The notes under the pieces are model-generated. The model did not search any database and was not told the origin of the DNA. It saw nothing but the letters and a program-made list of their open reading frames with translations. From positions 1 through 64,000 of the forward strand of contig PEAM01000023.1 in NCBI GenBank assembly GCA_002753565.1: 64,000 bases of DNA, written 5' to 3'. Shown here in pieces: positions 35,497-44,467 of this stretch; the stretch's first letter is position 1, and the number at the start of each line of letters is the position of its first letter. A program made the translations under genes and the position numbers. This DNA is from Magnetococcales bacterium (lineage in GTDB: Bacteria > Pseudomonadota > Magnetococcia > Magnetococcales > JADFYX01).

Positions 35497-35696
35497 CGTC
35501 TTTTCTCCTTAGCGGCAGGAAAATCATGAGTTTCGACCAAGTATGTGCTGACAAATGCCCTTTCCAGGTTGAACCCATCAAGGGCAACACCCTGAAGATG
35601 TCAGTGTACATCCTTTCAAAGAGTAAAGGTGACTATTTTTAAAAAAAAATCATCCCTTGCCCCCTCTGCAACCCGATCTCAAGAGAGAGGAGTAGG

Positions 35697-36749
35697 TCAA
35701 AAAGATTTGGCCGCCGTGATCCTGCCAAGAAAGGTTCCCATCTCTTCAAGAGAAAGAACAGAGGTCTCGGCCTGAGACTGGAGGGCGGCATAAAGCATCT
35801 CTGTGGCCGGAGAGCTATGGGGATCTTGAACCAGAAGAGGCCGCTGTTTTTTAGTAAAAGAGCTGGCGGCCTCACAACCATCCACCCCTCGACCCGACAG
35901 AACAACCCCAACCGGACAAGAGGCTTGGGAGAGGGCGGAGTGAAAGAGCCGATTGATGGAGGGGTGGCTGTCCAGATCGGGTTGGAAGGTTGAACAGAGG
36001 ATAAAGCGGCCTGCATCATTCCTCTTGATGACGCCGTCAACCCCTTCAGGAACAACCGTAATGGAGCCATCCTGCAGAACCTCCCCACTCGCCCCCACCT
36101 GGATGGGACAGCCGCTCTCCTGATGAAGCAGCCCCACCAGATCTCTCATCCCCTCCACCCCCTGAAGAGCGACGACAATCGGTGCAGAAAGTGTCCCAAC
36201 CTCTTGTAAAAAGCGGTACAGATCACCCACACCACCAACCGCCACACCAACGACGACCAGATCACACCCCTCGGCAACCCTCTCCTCAAGGGCAGAAAGC
36301 CGATCCACTTCCGCCTCACTTTTTCTCGCAGGCCAAGAAGAAGAGTGAGTTTTTTTTCCCCAGTAACGAATTTTATTTAAAAACTGCTCTTGAGAGTGGC
36401 CCAGTTTGATGGGATCGTGAAAGGTGGGCCAGGAAAAAAAATCAACCGCCCCCGACGCCAAAGCCTTGAGAATGAAACCCTTGTTTGACCAGCTGGATTC
36501 GCTGTGCAGGAGAATGGAGCAGGGAAAATGGTATGAAATCTGCTGAACCCTTTCCACTACCCGCCCAGGAGGCTCAACGGCAAGGGTAATCAAATCCGGC
36601 TTGAAACGTTGGATTTCATCCAGGGAAAAGGTGTCGGAACTCAAGCCGGGGTGTACTCTAATCTCTTGGGCATCCAGCAGCACTCGACGGGTCACAGCTT
36701 GTAAAAATCCTGGTTCATCAAGGGGAAGGAGCTTGATCATCTCTTCCAT
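35697..36749 (-). CDS. CheB homologue lacking key receiver and esterase residues
   Basis: A 350-residue protein with the CheB layout: receiver-like domain, linker, methylesterase-like domain. In the receiver the phospho-acceptor position reads KPDLITLAVEPPG, where CheB has LDVEMP, and the conserved Lys position reads DFFSWP. In the esterase part the serine loop GASTGG is replaced by GVAVGG and the histidine in VQHMP by ALQGV; only the Asp of SGRGVDG remains. It therefore looks like a pseudoenzyme. No chemotaxis gene is adjacent. It could bind a receptor or act as a scaffold. Confidence 0.75.
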   Translation of the reverse strand: MEEMIKLLPLDEPGFLQAVTRRVLLDAQEIRVHPGLSSDTFSLDEIQRFKPDLITLAVEPPGRVVERVQQISYHFPCSILLHSESSWSNKGFILKALASGAVDFFSWPTFHDPIKLGHSQEQFLNKIRYWGKKTHSSSWPARKSEAEVDRLSALEERVAEGCDLVVVGVAVGGVGDLYRFLQEVGTLSAPIVVALQGVEGMRDLVGLLHQESGCPIQVGASGEVLQDGSITVVPEGVDGVIKRNDAGRFILCSTFQPDLDSHPSINRLFHSALSQASCPVGVVLSGRGVDGCEAASSFTKKQRPLLVQDPHSSPATEMLYAALQSQAETSVLSLEEMGTFLGRITAAKSF

Positions 36750-37183
36750 CTTTCATCTTTTCAACCTGGATAACCGTGTCAGCCGTGGCGACAGGGTACA
36801 CTCGGAGGGGTACCTTTTTTCAGGTTTGACTGGCGGGATGAAAAAAGAGTGGGAGCAAACGCCAATCCCCGTAAGGACTCCTGGGCTATCTGACCAAAAA
36901 AAGTAGCCAGGAACCCCGGCGCCTTAAGGGGGGGGTAGGCAGCCAAGGTTCCTGGATTAAAGCCTCGGAGTGGATTAAAACTCTCTTTTTCTCCTCCGCT
37001 TGCCAATAGACACTTCACAAAACGTACCAACCTTGAAAAAGGAGGTTTTTTGGCGACAATATTATAGAATTGCAAACAAACCAACAGAATCATCCAGAAG
37101 CACAGTGGAAAAAAAACAACCATCCGCCAAGAAAAAGAGGCCGTAACGATAAAAATGGTACTTTTTTATCAAAAAGATAGCAT
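36750..37183. other. Intergenic stretch with inverted repeats
   Basis: No credible gene; a 114-codon minus-strand frame (36779-37123) has no ribosome site and atypical composition. A 9-bp perfect inverted repeat, CCAGGAACC (36907-36915) and GGTTCCTGG (36947-36955), flanks a GC-rich core. The segment GGCAGCCAAGGTTCC resembles GGCAGCGCCCAAGGTTCC at 63270-63287, hinting at a dispersed repeat. Confidence 0.4.
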
Positions 37184-37208
37184 AATATGGAAAAAAATTT
37201 TCCATATT
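37184..37208 (-). terminator. AT-rich hairpin after the NtrC-type gene
   Basis: AATATGGAAAA and TTTTCCATATT form an 11-bp perfect inverted repeat 9 bases after the regulator stop codon on the minus strand. An additional short hairpin with a T-run follows (CTTTTTGATAAAAAAG on the minus strand). Together they may terminate the operon. Confidence 0.4.
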
Positions 37209-37216
37209 TACCAAAC

Positions 37217-38638
37217 TTACCGCTTGCTTCCCACAGCCACTTTTCTCAATCGATTATTCAAGGTCTGCCGGGTAATCCCCAACAGGTTGGCTGCCAGACT
37301 CTTATTACCATCAGCCCTTTGAATGGCCGCTTCAATCAGCAGGTTTTCCGCCTCAAAAAAGGTGGGCAACCTCCCTTGCACCGAAAGAAAGGGATTTTCG
37401 TCTGTCTGCTGAAAGCTGATATCCAGAGATTTTTTGTCCAAAATAATCTTGCGAAAACTCTCCAAGGCCAGATTTCCCGATTCGTGACGGGCAACGGCAT
37501 CGACGATCATGGCCCGCAACTCTCTAATATTACCCGGAAAGTCATAGGCATTGAGCAACTGGAACAGCTCCTGTGACGGATGGGGTACGCTCTTGTGCAT
37601 GGAATGGGCGGCATCGTTTAAAAAATGGTTGACCAGCAGAGGGATATCTTCCCGGCGCTCTCTAAGGGGTGGAATGGCAATCTGGTGGGCGGAGAGTCGA
37701 AAATAGAGATCGGCACGAAACCGCTCTTCCACCATCAACTCTTTAAGATTTTGGTTGGTCGCACAGATAATGCGCGCATCGGTTCCAATGGCTCCATCCG
37801 CCCCAAGCGGATAGTAACAACGCTCTTGCAAAAGACGCAACAGTTTGATTTGGGATGACTTTTTCAAATCCCCAATCTCATCCAAAAAGAGGGTGCCTCC
37901 CGCCGCTTTGGCAATCAACCCCTCCCGGTGGCTATCGGCACCAGAAAAAGCCCCTTTTCGGTGGCCAAACAGGGTATCCGAAAACATGGTGTCATCCAGC
38001 CCTGCCACATTCAAAGGGACCAGAGGCCCCTTGCGACCACTCACACGATGCAACGCCTCAACCAGGATCTCCTTGCCCACCCCGGTCTCACCACTCACCA
38101 ATACCGGTTCGGTTGAGTGGGCAATGGCCTCACCATAACGAAACAGGGTCTGCATCTTTCGGCTTCGGGTCAGGATGGCCTCGAAGGCTTCACTGTTTTT
38201 GGGCTGATCGGCAAACAGCACCTGCTTGAGCATACCCACTTCACCCCGCAAGGCCCGCAACGCCAAAGCCATCTTGACACACGAGATAAAACGGCTGCTT
38301 TCAACCGGTTTAAGCAGATAGTCAAACGCCCCCAACTTCATACACTCCACAGCCCGTTCCAGGTCGTGGGTTGCGCTCATGACGGCGACCGGAATGTCAG
38401 GAAACCGCTGCGCCAACTCCCCAAGCAGCTCCAGACCACTGATTAAAGGCATGGCCAAATCGAGAATCACCATGGCTCCGCCCCGCTCCTCCAAAAACGG
38501 AATCAACTGTCGCCCATCGGTCATACTCTCCACCGGGCCAAGCCCGGCAAATCGGAGTTGGGTCTGAGAGCTAAAAAGAATCTCCTCTTCATCATCCACC
38601 AATATGATGGGCAGGTTTGTTTTAGATTGAGAATCCAT
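37217..38638 (-). CDS. NtrC-family sigma-54-dependent response regulator
   Basis: The start at ATG 38638 has AGGAAA upstream and gives 473 residues. The receiver has Asp60 in MVILDLAMPLISG. The AAA+ domain has Walker A SGETGVGKEILVEA, the sigma-54 contact loop GAFSGA (usual GAFTGA, Thr to Ser) and Walker B GGTLFLDEIGDL. The C-terminus is a Fis-type helix-turn-helix (NKSLAANLLGITRQTLNNRL). The kinase gene ends 9 bases upstream, making this its cognate regulator. Target genes should have sigma-54 promoters but none is evident nearby. Confidence 0.92.
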   Translation of the reverse strand: MDSQSKTNLPIILVDDEEEILFSSQTQLRFAGLGPVESMTDGRQLIPFLEERGGAMVILDLAMPLISGLELLGELAQRFPDIPVAVMSATHDLERAVECMKLGAFDYLLKPVESSRFISCVKMALALRALRGEVGMLKQVLFADQPKNSEAFEAILTRSRKMQTLFRYGEAIAHSTEPVLVSGETGVGKEILVEALHRVSGRKGPLVPLNVAGLDDTMFSDTLFGHRKGAFSGADSHREGLIAKAAGGTLFLDEIGDLKKSSQIKLLRLLQERCYYPLGADGAIGTDARIICATNQNLKELMVEERFRADLYFRLSAHQIAIPPLRERREDIPLLVNHFLNDAAHSMHKSVPHPSQELFQLLNAYDFPGNIRELRAMIVDAVARHESGNLALESFRKIILDKKSLDISFQQTDENPFLSVQGRLPTFFEAENLLIEAAIQRADGNKSLAANLLGITRQTLNNRLRKVAVGSKR

Positions 38639-38647
38639 AACCATTTC

Positions 38648-41158
38648 CTATTGAGAGGGCGTAAGAAGAGAGAACTCGATGGTAACCGTCGTACCTTCTC
38701 CCATACGGGACTCAAACGACATCTTGCCACCATGGTTTTCGACAATGGAACGGGAGATGGAGAGACCCAATCCGGTGCCGTTGGCTTGGGAGCCGGTAGA
38801 AAAAAAAGGGTTTGTCAGACGTTGCAAATCCTCACCCGGAACCCCTCGCCCTTCATCCTTGACCAGCACACAAACTTTTTTGGCTTCCGGGTCGGGCACC
38901 ACCTGAATGAGAATTTTTCGGTCAGGATCTTCCAGAGCCTGGAGGGCATTTAAAATCAGGTTGATAAACAGCTGCTCCAACTGTTGGGCATTACCCAGAA
39001 CCTGCAGGGTTTTATTCTCTTTTTCGAAATGGAACCGATGACAGGATTGATTGATTTTCCCCTGAAGAATGGCAATGGCACGAGAGAGAACCTCCTGAAT
39101 ATCCACCTTCTGATCCAGCACCCCCTTATCCTGTCGGCTTAAATGTTTCAGGTTTTGGATGATACCTTGAATGCGAACCGAGCTTTTCAAAATCCCTTCG
39201 AATAGTCGAGGCATGGTCCCCAACACCTCGGCAACCGGTATGCCCGCCAGCAGAAAATCCCCCTCCTCTTGCCGGGATCTCTCTAAAAAGGGGACCGCGT
39301 CTGCCCAGACATCGGCAACCATGGCTGCGTTGAAACGGATCGAGTTATTGGGGTTGTTGACCTCATGAGCCACCCCCCCCGCCAAAACACCCACCGTAGC
39401 CAACTGTCCAAAGTGGATGGTCTGCTGCTGCAGTTGAGTGCGCTCCTTCTCGACGCGGCGCCGTTCAGAGATATCCCGCACACTGTAAAAAATAAACGCC
39501 TCCCCTTTGCTATCCAGATAGTTGGTCGAAACCTCAACCGGAAACATCTCCCCATCCTGACGACGGTGTTGGGCTTCGAAGGTGTAGCTCCCCTCCTCCT
39601 TCACCTTCAGCCAATGGGCCTGCCAACTCTCGTTGGGGAAAGCGTTACCCAGATCAATCACAGTCAAAGACAACAGCCTCTCTCGGGGGTAACCCAAAGC
39701 CTGACAGGCGGCCTGATTGACATTGGCAATGGTCCCATCCAGTCGGACCCAATACATGGCGTCTTGAATATTATCGACCGAAAAGCGGATGAGATGAAGC
39801 GCTTCCTCATTTTTTTTACGTTCGGTAATATCCAAAAAAAGCGACACAAACTGACCCGGCTGGGGAGAGTAGGCAAACACCTCCCAATATCGATCCAGTA
39901 CGGTATCGTACTCCTCAAAATGGATGGAGTTTCCCGTCAGGGCCACCTCGCCATATTTTTGAATCCAACCTCTCTGTGTGGCCGGCATCACCTCCAGCAA
40001 GGTGCGGCCAATCAACGCCTTGGCCGTCAATCCGGTCAGGGCCTCAAATTTGGGGTTGACCTCCAAAAACCGATAGTCAACCACCCTCCCCCCCTCATCG
40101 ACAATCACCTCATGGAGGGCCATGCCGGTGATCATCTCCAAAAAGAGGGAACGGTAGCGGTGTTCACTCTTCTGGAGCGCTTGAACAGCCTGTTTTGTTT
40201 CGGTAATATCTTCGACACTGGACCAGATGTAGCGGCAGTTTTTCTGGACCAAGAAGGTGCTGAACAGCCGTACCGGAACCCGATGACCCCTCAGATGAAT
40301 CAGCTCTTTCTCATAGGGGCCATGACGACCCGTGGTTGCCAACTTTTCAAGATGCAGGGCCTCATCCTGCTGATAGCTGTCTGGGGTAATCTGCCAGCGG
40401 CCCAACTGTTTGGCCTCCTCGACCGTACGGCCGATAATCTGGGCAAAGGCCTGGTTGACATCCACCACCTCTCCGTTTGTCCGGCTTAACACCAGACCGA
40501 TGGGAGAGTGTTCGAACAGGGCGCGGTTATAGAGCTCTTTTTCTTGAATAGCCGACTGTAAAGCGAGATATTTCATCTCGTGACGGAGCAGAAGCCCTAA
40601 CAAGAGAACCGCCAGAGGGGTCGTCACCAGAACCGGCAGGGCAATAAGCGAAAACACCTGCCAACTCTGAGCAAAATCCGGCAGCGCAAAAATCCAGGCC
40701 AGACTCATCAGAGCCAAAAGCAAACCGACAACCAGCAGATAGGTAACCGTCAACGCCTGCTGGCGCCCCTGCCACTTAACGCCAAGATAGAGACCAAAAA
40801 ACGCCGCTGTCACAAGGGTACCAATACCAGCCCAGGCACCGACCCCTCCCAAGGAATAGCGATAAACCGAGAGAATAGAGCCTGTAATAAGTGCGGCCCA
40901 CCCTCCACAAAAAGGGCCTGCCATCAACGTGAGCAGCACCCGACTGTCGATAAGGATACCCGGCTGGACCTCAATGGGCAGTTGCATGCTGACCAGCCCC
41001 ACCAAGCCAAACACCACCCCACCGGTGACAACAAACAGCCCCTCACTCAGATTGGTGGCATAGCGCAAGAGCAGATGGAAAAGAAAGGTTAAGGCAATCA
41101 TCAGGATGATATTCTGGCCCAGATCGGCCGAGATGGTCATAAAATGGTCCTGAATCAC
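38648..41158 (-). CDS. Membrane sensor kinase with LytS-type 5TM and three PAS domains
   Basis: An 836-residue protein. The N-terminal 190 residues form about six membrane helices of the 5TMR-LYT type (GGVVFGLVGLVSMQLPIE ... GILIDSRVLLTLMAGPFCGG). Three PAS domains follow (NRALFEHSPIGLVLSRTNGE; YRSLFLEMITGMALHEV; NIQDAMYWVRLDGTIANVNQ). The HisKA box is GVLAGGVAHEVNNPNNSIRF and the ATPase contains NLILNALQAL and GTGLGLSI. It pairs with the NtrC-type regulator directly downstream. The ligand is unknown. Confidence 0.9.
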   Translation of the reverse strand: MIQDHFMTISADLGQNIILMIALTFLFHLLLRYATNLSEGLFVVTGGVVFGLVGLVSMQLPIEVQPGILIDSRVLLTLMAGPFCGGWAALITGSILSVYRYSLGGVGAWAGIGTLVTAAFFGLYLGVKWQGRQQALTVTYLLVVGLLLALMSLAWIFALPDFAQSWQVFSLIALPVLVTTPLAVLLLGLLLRHEMKYLALQSAIQEKELYNRALFEHSPIGLVLSRTNGEVVDVNQAFAQIIGRTVEEAKQLGRWQITPDSYQQDEALHLEKLATTGRHGPYEKELIHLRGHRVPVRLFSTFLVQKNCRYIWSSVEDITETKQAVQALQKSEHRYRSLFLEMITGMALHEVIVDEGGRVVDYRFLEVNPKFEALTGLTAKALIGRTLLEVMPATQRGWIQKYGEVALTGNSIHFEEYDTVLDRYWEVFAYSPQPGQFVSLFLDITERKKNEEALHLIRFSVDNIQDAMYWVRLDGTIANVNQAACQALGYPRERLLSLTVIDLGNAFPNESWQAHWLKVKEEGSYTFEAQHRRQDGEMFPVEVSTNYLDSKGEAFIFYSVRDISERRRVEKERTQLQQQTIHFGQLATVGVLAGGVAHEVNNPNNSIRFNAAMVADVWADAVPFLERSRQEEGDFLLAGIPVAEVLGTMPRLFEGILKSSVRIQGIIQNLKHLSRQDKGVLDQKVDIQEVLSRAIAILQGKINQSCHRFHFEKENKTLQVLGNAQQLEQLFINLILNALQALEDPDRKILIQVVPDPEAKKVCVLVKDEGRGVPGEDLQRLTNPFFSTGSQANGTGLGLSISRSIVENHGGKMSFESRMGEGTTVTIEFSLLTPSQ

Positions 41159-41503
41159 ACGCTACACCCCCACTTTCCTCTGGATGGATCAACCCAGCCA
41201 AAGTTGGATTTGCCTGATAGAGCCTGGATAGATGAAAAGGACAATCTGAATCTGTCATCTTTTAAGGGTCTTAGTCAGGATAGTTACCCATGATACCTTG
41301 TTTAGCCTGACGACCAAACAAAAATCCGGGCTAAGGGGCAGGGAGAAGCGGGCAACTTGATGGGTTTTGGATGGGCATTGTTGGGAGAGGAAGAGAAAAA
41401 TAAAACAGGGGGTTAAAAAGGGTTTGTCACGATTGGTGGCCCCACCCCTGGGGCCACCAATCCGCAACAGCTTCTGGCTGAAACGGCTCTATCGACAGAA
41501 AAC
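41159..41503. other. Intergenic stretch after the feo operon
   Basis: About 345 bases between the kinase promoter side and the end of the feo operon. It contains the long hairpin at 41432-41461 and no plausible gene; short minus-strand frames (41043-41258, 41255-41467) lack ribosome sites. Confidence 0.4.
41432..41461 (-). terminator. Strong hairpin after the feo operon
   Basis: ATTGGTGGCCCC-ACCCCT-GGGGCCACCAAT is a perfect 12-bp stem 43 bases after the stop of the last feo gene on the minus strand. No T-run follows directly, so it may act as an RNA-stabilising 3' hairpin instead of an intrinsic terminator. Confidence 0.5.
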
Positions 41504-41695
41504 CTAGCCGCATTGATCGCCTTTTTTAACCCTTTCGGCCTTGCTGGGGCAGCCCTGACTGTTTCCCGCAGAACAGCCACAAGAGATCCCCTCCTTTTTT
41601 GAAAACAGCGCCCGGGCGCTCCGATAGATATACCAGAGACAAAACAGCAAGATCAGCCCAAGCACCCCCCCTTCAACCCAACCTACTTCGCTCAT
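41504..41695 (-). CDS. FeoB-associated cysteine-rich membrane protein
   Basis: The start at ATG 41695 overlaps the feoB stop (ATGA) and gives 63 residues; the frame extends upstream within feoB. One membrane helix (GGVLGLILLFCLWYIYRSA) is followed by a basic, cysteine-rich tail (ISCGCSAGNSQGCPSK ... GDQCG). This layout fits the FeoB-associated Cys-rich membrane proteins often found after feoB. The cysteines might bind iron or a cluster; the role in Fe(II) uptake is not established. Confidence 0.8.
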   Translation of the reverse strand: MSEVGWVEGGVLGLILLFCLWYIYRSARALFSKKEGISCGCSAGNSQGCPSKAERVKKGDQCG

Positions 41696-43842
41696 ATGAA
41701 CAGACTCCCAACCGATACAACCGTGAAGGCCAACCCCCAGGCCAGAACAAGAGAAAAAGCCACCGAAAACCCAGCCCATCGCCAACCACCAGCCTCACGA
41801 CGAATAGCTGCAATGGTTGCCAAGCAGGGGGAGTAGAGCAAGGCAAACAGCATGAAGGCAAACGCCACCAGAGGGGACATGGTTCCCGCCAACACCGCAC
41901 GCAGACTGGTGGACTCCTCCGTAGACTCCTCATCCTGGGAGTAGATCACCGCATAACTGGCCACCACCACCTCCTTGGCAACAAAGCCGGTAAGAATGGC
42001 AACCGTATCCCGCCAGGTAAAATCCAACGGCGCAAAAACCGGGGCAATGGTGCGGGCAATGCGCCCCAGGTAGCTCTCGGACAGATGCTCTTGGGCTTTT
42101 TTACGTTTCAGTTCAGCAATGGCGGCTTCACTGTCCGAGCTGGCCGGGCTGGACTGCAGTTGCTCAATCTGGGCATCGAAATCGGTACTGTAGACCGTAT
42201 GCTGTGGAAAAGCCTGCAGAAACCAGATAACCACGGAGCCTACCAAAATCACCCCGGCAATCTTTTGCAAAAAGTTTAACGCCTTATCCCACATATGGAC
42301 CAGAACAGCCCGCAGAGTTGGCAGTCGATAGGGAGGCAGCTCCATCACAAAAGCCTCTTCAGCCCCTTTGGGAAGCAGTTTGTTGAGAAACACCGATGCA
42401 GCCATGGCGATGATAATGCTCAGCATGTACATGATGAAGACCATGGTTCCCGCCATTTCGCTGAAAAAAGCACCGGCAAAAAGGATAAACACCGGCAGTC
42501 GGGCGGCACAGAGCATGAAAGGATTGATTAAGATGGTGATCAATCGGGAGCGGTCACTCTCGATGGTTCGGGTGGCCATCACCGCGGGCACATTGCAGCC
42601 AAAACCCATCACCAGCGGAATCAGGGCTTTGCCATGCAGACCAAAGGTGTGCATCAGGCGGTCCATCAGGAAGGCGGCTCGGGTCAGATAGCCCGTTTCG
42701 CTGAAGATGGCCATAAAGAAAAAGAGAATGACAATATTGGGCAGAAAAATAATGGTCCCACCTACTCCAGCCACAATTCCCTCGATAACCAGGTCATGAA
42801 CCATTCCGGCTGGAATCAGATCATCCAGAAACGCCGAAACAACCGTCACACCAGAGTCAATCCAGTTCATGGGGTATTCGCCCACGGTAAAGGTGGTTTG
42901 AAACATGGTCCAGAGCAGGCCGATAAAAAGAGGGATACCGATCACTTTATTCAGAAAGATCCGGTCCAGTTTTCGGGTGATATCGAAACGGCTTTCAATA
43001 TCATCGGGGAACTCAACCGCCTCACAAACCATACCATGGACAAAACCGTATCGGGCATCGGCAAACAACATTTCACACTCACCGTCATGGTCCCGAGCCA
43101 GGTCGTAGCGTTCCCGCCGCACCATCTCCAACAGATGGTCATGGTCCTTCTCCTGGCGCAGCAGAACCTCATCCCCTTCCAGCAGCTTGATGGCCAACCA
43201 GCGGGTCTGCTGTTCGGTCATCTCTTTGGGGTGGAGTTGGGCAATCTTCTCCTGCACCCGCACAACCGCATCCGCCAGATGCTGGTCATATTTGATGAAA
43301 GTCTGGGACACCTCCCGCTTGACGGCTCCCTGCTCGACGATGGCATCCTTGAGCTTCTCCAGCCCCTCTCCGGCGATACTGTTCATCTCGATGACCGGTC
43401 CACCCAACATATCCGAGAGGGCCTGGGTATCGATCTTGAGATGTTTGCGCCGGGCCTCGTCGATCATATTAAGAACAAAAATGATCGGCCGCCCCATCTC
43501 GATAAGCTGACTGGTCAAATAGAGAGAGCGCTCCAGGTTTCCGGCATCCAGAACATTAACCAATAGATCCACCTTTTCGGAGTGAATCAGGTCACGACTG
43601 GAGCTCTCTTCGGGGGAGAGGGTAGTCAGAGCATAGATGCCGGGCAGGTCGGTAATGGTGATGGAGTGCCCTGCGTGGCTGAACGATCTCTCTTGAGCAG
43701 AGACCGTCACCCTGGGGTAATTACCCACACTATCTTTAGAGTTACAGAGCTTGTTCAACAGAGTTGTTTTACCACTATTAGGATTACCTACAAGACCAAT
43801 AGTAATATTTGATGAGACTGTTTCCATGTCAGTGTGTTCCAT
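41692..43842 (-). CDS. feoB: Ferrous iron transporter FeoB
   Basis: A 716-residue protein. The N-terminal G domain has GLVGNPNSGKTTLLNKL (G1), TDLPGIYAL (G3), NMID (G4) and NSIAGEG (G5). Residues beyond 280 form the membrane channel with two Gate repeats (GGTIIFLPNIVILFFFMAI, LIPLVMGFGCNVPAVMATR). FeoB drives Fe(II) uptake through the inner membrane. It follows feoA by 50 bases and overlaps the Cys-rich partner gene. A later start, METVSSN at 43827, is also possible. A magnetite-forming host would need a high-flux route of this kind, but that link is inference. Confidence 0.95.
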   Translation of the reverse strand: MEHTDMETVSSNITIGLVGNPNSGKTTLLNKLCNSKDSVGNYPRVTVSAQERSFSHAGHSITITDLPGIYALTTLSPEESSSRDLIHSEKVDLLVNVLDAGNLERSLYLTSQLIEMGRPIIFVLNMIDEARRKHLKIDTQALSDMLGGPVIEMNSIAGEGLEKLKDAIVEQGAVKREVSQTFIKYDQHLADAVVRVQEKIAQLHPKEMTEQQTRWLAIKLLEGDEVLLRQEKDHDHLLEMVRRERYDLARDHDGECEMLFADARYGFVHGMVCEAVEFPDDIESRFDITRKLDRIFLNKVIGIPLFIGLLWTMFQTTFTVGEYPMNWIDSGVTVVSAFLDDLIPAGMVHDLVIEGIVAGVGGTIIFLPNIVILFFFMAIFSETGYLTRAAFLMDRLMHTFGLHGKALIPLVMGFGCNVPAVMATRTIESDRSRLITILINPFMLCAARLPVFILFAGAFFSEMAGTMVFIMYMLSIIIAMAASVFLNKLLPKGAEEAFVMELPPYRLPTLRAVLVHMWDKALNFLQKIAGVILVGSVVIWFLQAFPQHTVYSTDFDAQIEQLQSSPASSDSEAAIAELKRKKAQEHLSESYLGRIARTIAPVFAPLDFTWRDTVAILTGFVAKEVVVASYAVIYSQDEESTEESTSLRAVLAGTMSPLVAFAFMLFALLYSPCLATIAAIRREAGGWRWAGFSVAFSLVLAWGLAFTVVSVGSLFI

Positions 43843-43892
43843 TTAGACTTTCAGGCGAGTGATACAATCAAGAAAGATGAAAATCTTGATCC

Positions 43893-44159
43893 CTATTCAT
43901 ATGAGACAATAATCTTTGATGCATCATCGTTGCGAATCGTCAGGCGGTACCCCAAAATAGAGTAGACACGAGGGTCTCCCATGGGGGCTTGGGTGTCCAA
44001 TGCGATCTCTTTTCCTCGGACAATGCCCAGAGCCATCAGGCGGCGCTTACTGACATCGTCTCCCTTCAATCCGACAATCCGAGCGGTCTTAAAGCCAACC
44101 AAATCGGCTAGAGTAATGGTCTTTTCCAAGATGTTCTCTTTCGACATGATGTTACCCAT
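43893..44159 (-). CDS. feoA: FeoA-type iron transport protein
   Basis: An 88-residue protein with an SH3-like fold: ITLADLVGFKTARIVGL, the RRLMALGIVRGKEIALD motif, then ILGYRLTIRNDDASKIIV. FeoA is a small cytoplasmic partner that modulates FeoB. It is the first gene of the operon. An internal start (MSKEN, 44147) could also be used, since the ribosome site is not clear. A Fur-box-like sequence lies just upstream. Confidence 0.9.
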   Translation of the reverse strand: MGNIMSKENILEKTITLADLVGFKTARIVGLKGDDVSKRRLMALGIVRGKEIALDTQAPMGDPRVYSILGYRLTIRNDDASKIIVSYE

Positions 44160-44467
44160 ACCTTACGCAAATTTATTTGTTAATTGAAAATCATTACTAT
44201 TAACCATCAGCACCGGACCAAGGTCAAGTAATTATCTCACCCTGTGTTGAAAATTTCTCGCCGCCACATCAAGCTACCGGCCTGGAACAGCATGCCGTCA
44301 GCCAACCATAGAGGGAGAGAGAAGCTCCTTTTTCCTCTTTTTTTTCAATAGCCCTCTCCCTCCATCCACCCTTTATTAATTGGTATTCGGAATCATTAAC
44401 GTATATATTGCCCATCGTAGTCGCTGGACAGGCTGTGTTGTAGCGTTTCTTCCGAATTTTTTCAGGT
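44160..44467. other. Divergent intergenic region between feoA and the SpoIIE-type gene
   Basis: About 308 bases without a gene. It contains a Fur-box-like site near feoA and a second, weaker match around 44383-44401 (ATTCGGAATCATTAACG) nearer the + strand gene. The middle is pyrimidine-rich with a C/T-tract. Confidence 0.45.
44180..44204 (-). promoter_or_regulatory. Fur-box-like site upstream of feoA
   Basis: On the minus strand the core GTAATGATTTTCAATTA matches the classical Fur box GATAATGATAATCATTATC at about 11 of 19 positions, including the central TAATGAT. It lies 21-45 bases upstream of the feoA start. Iron-dependent repression of feo by Fur is widespread, which supports the call. 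Confidence 0.5.

Noticed and set aside
35697-36749. Normal chemotaxis methylesterase CheB
   Set aside because: Key Asp, Lys, Ser and His positions are all changed, and no che gene is adjacent.
36779-37123. 114-codon minus-strand frame
   Set aside because: No ribosome site and contains an inverted repeat; likely chance.
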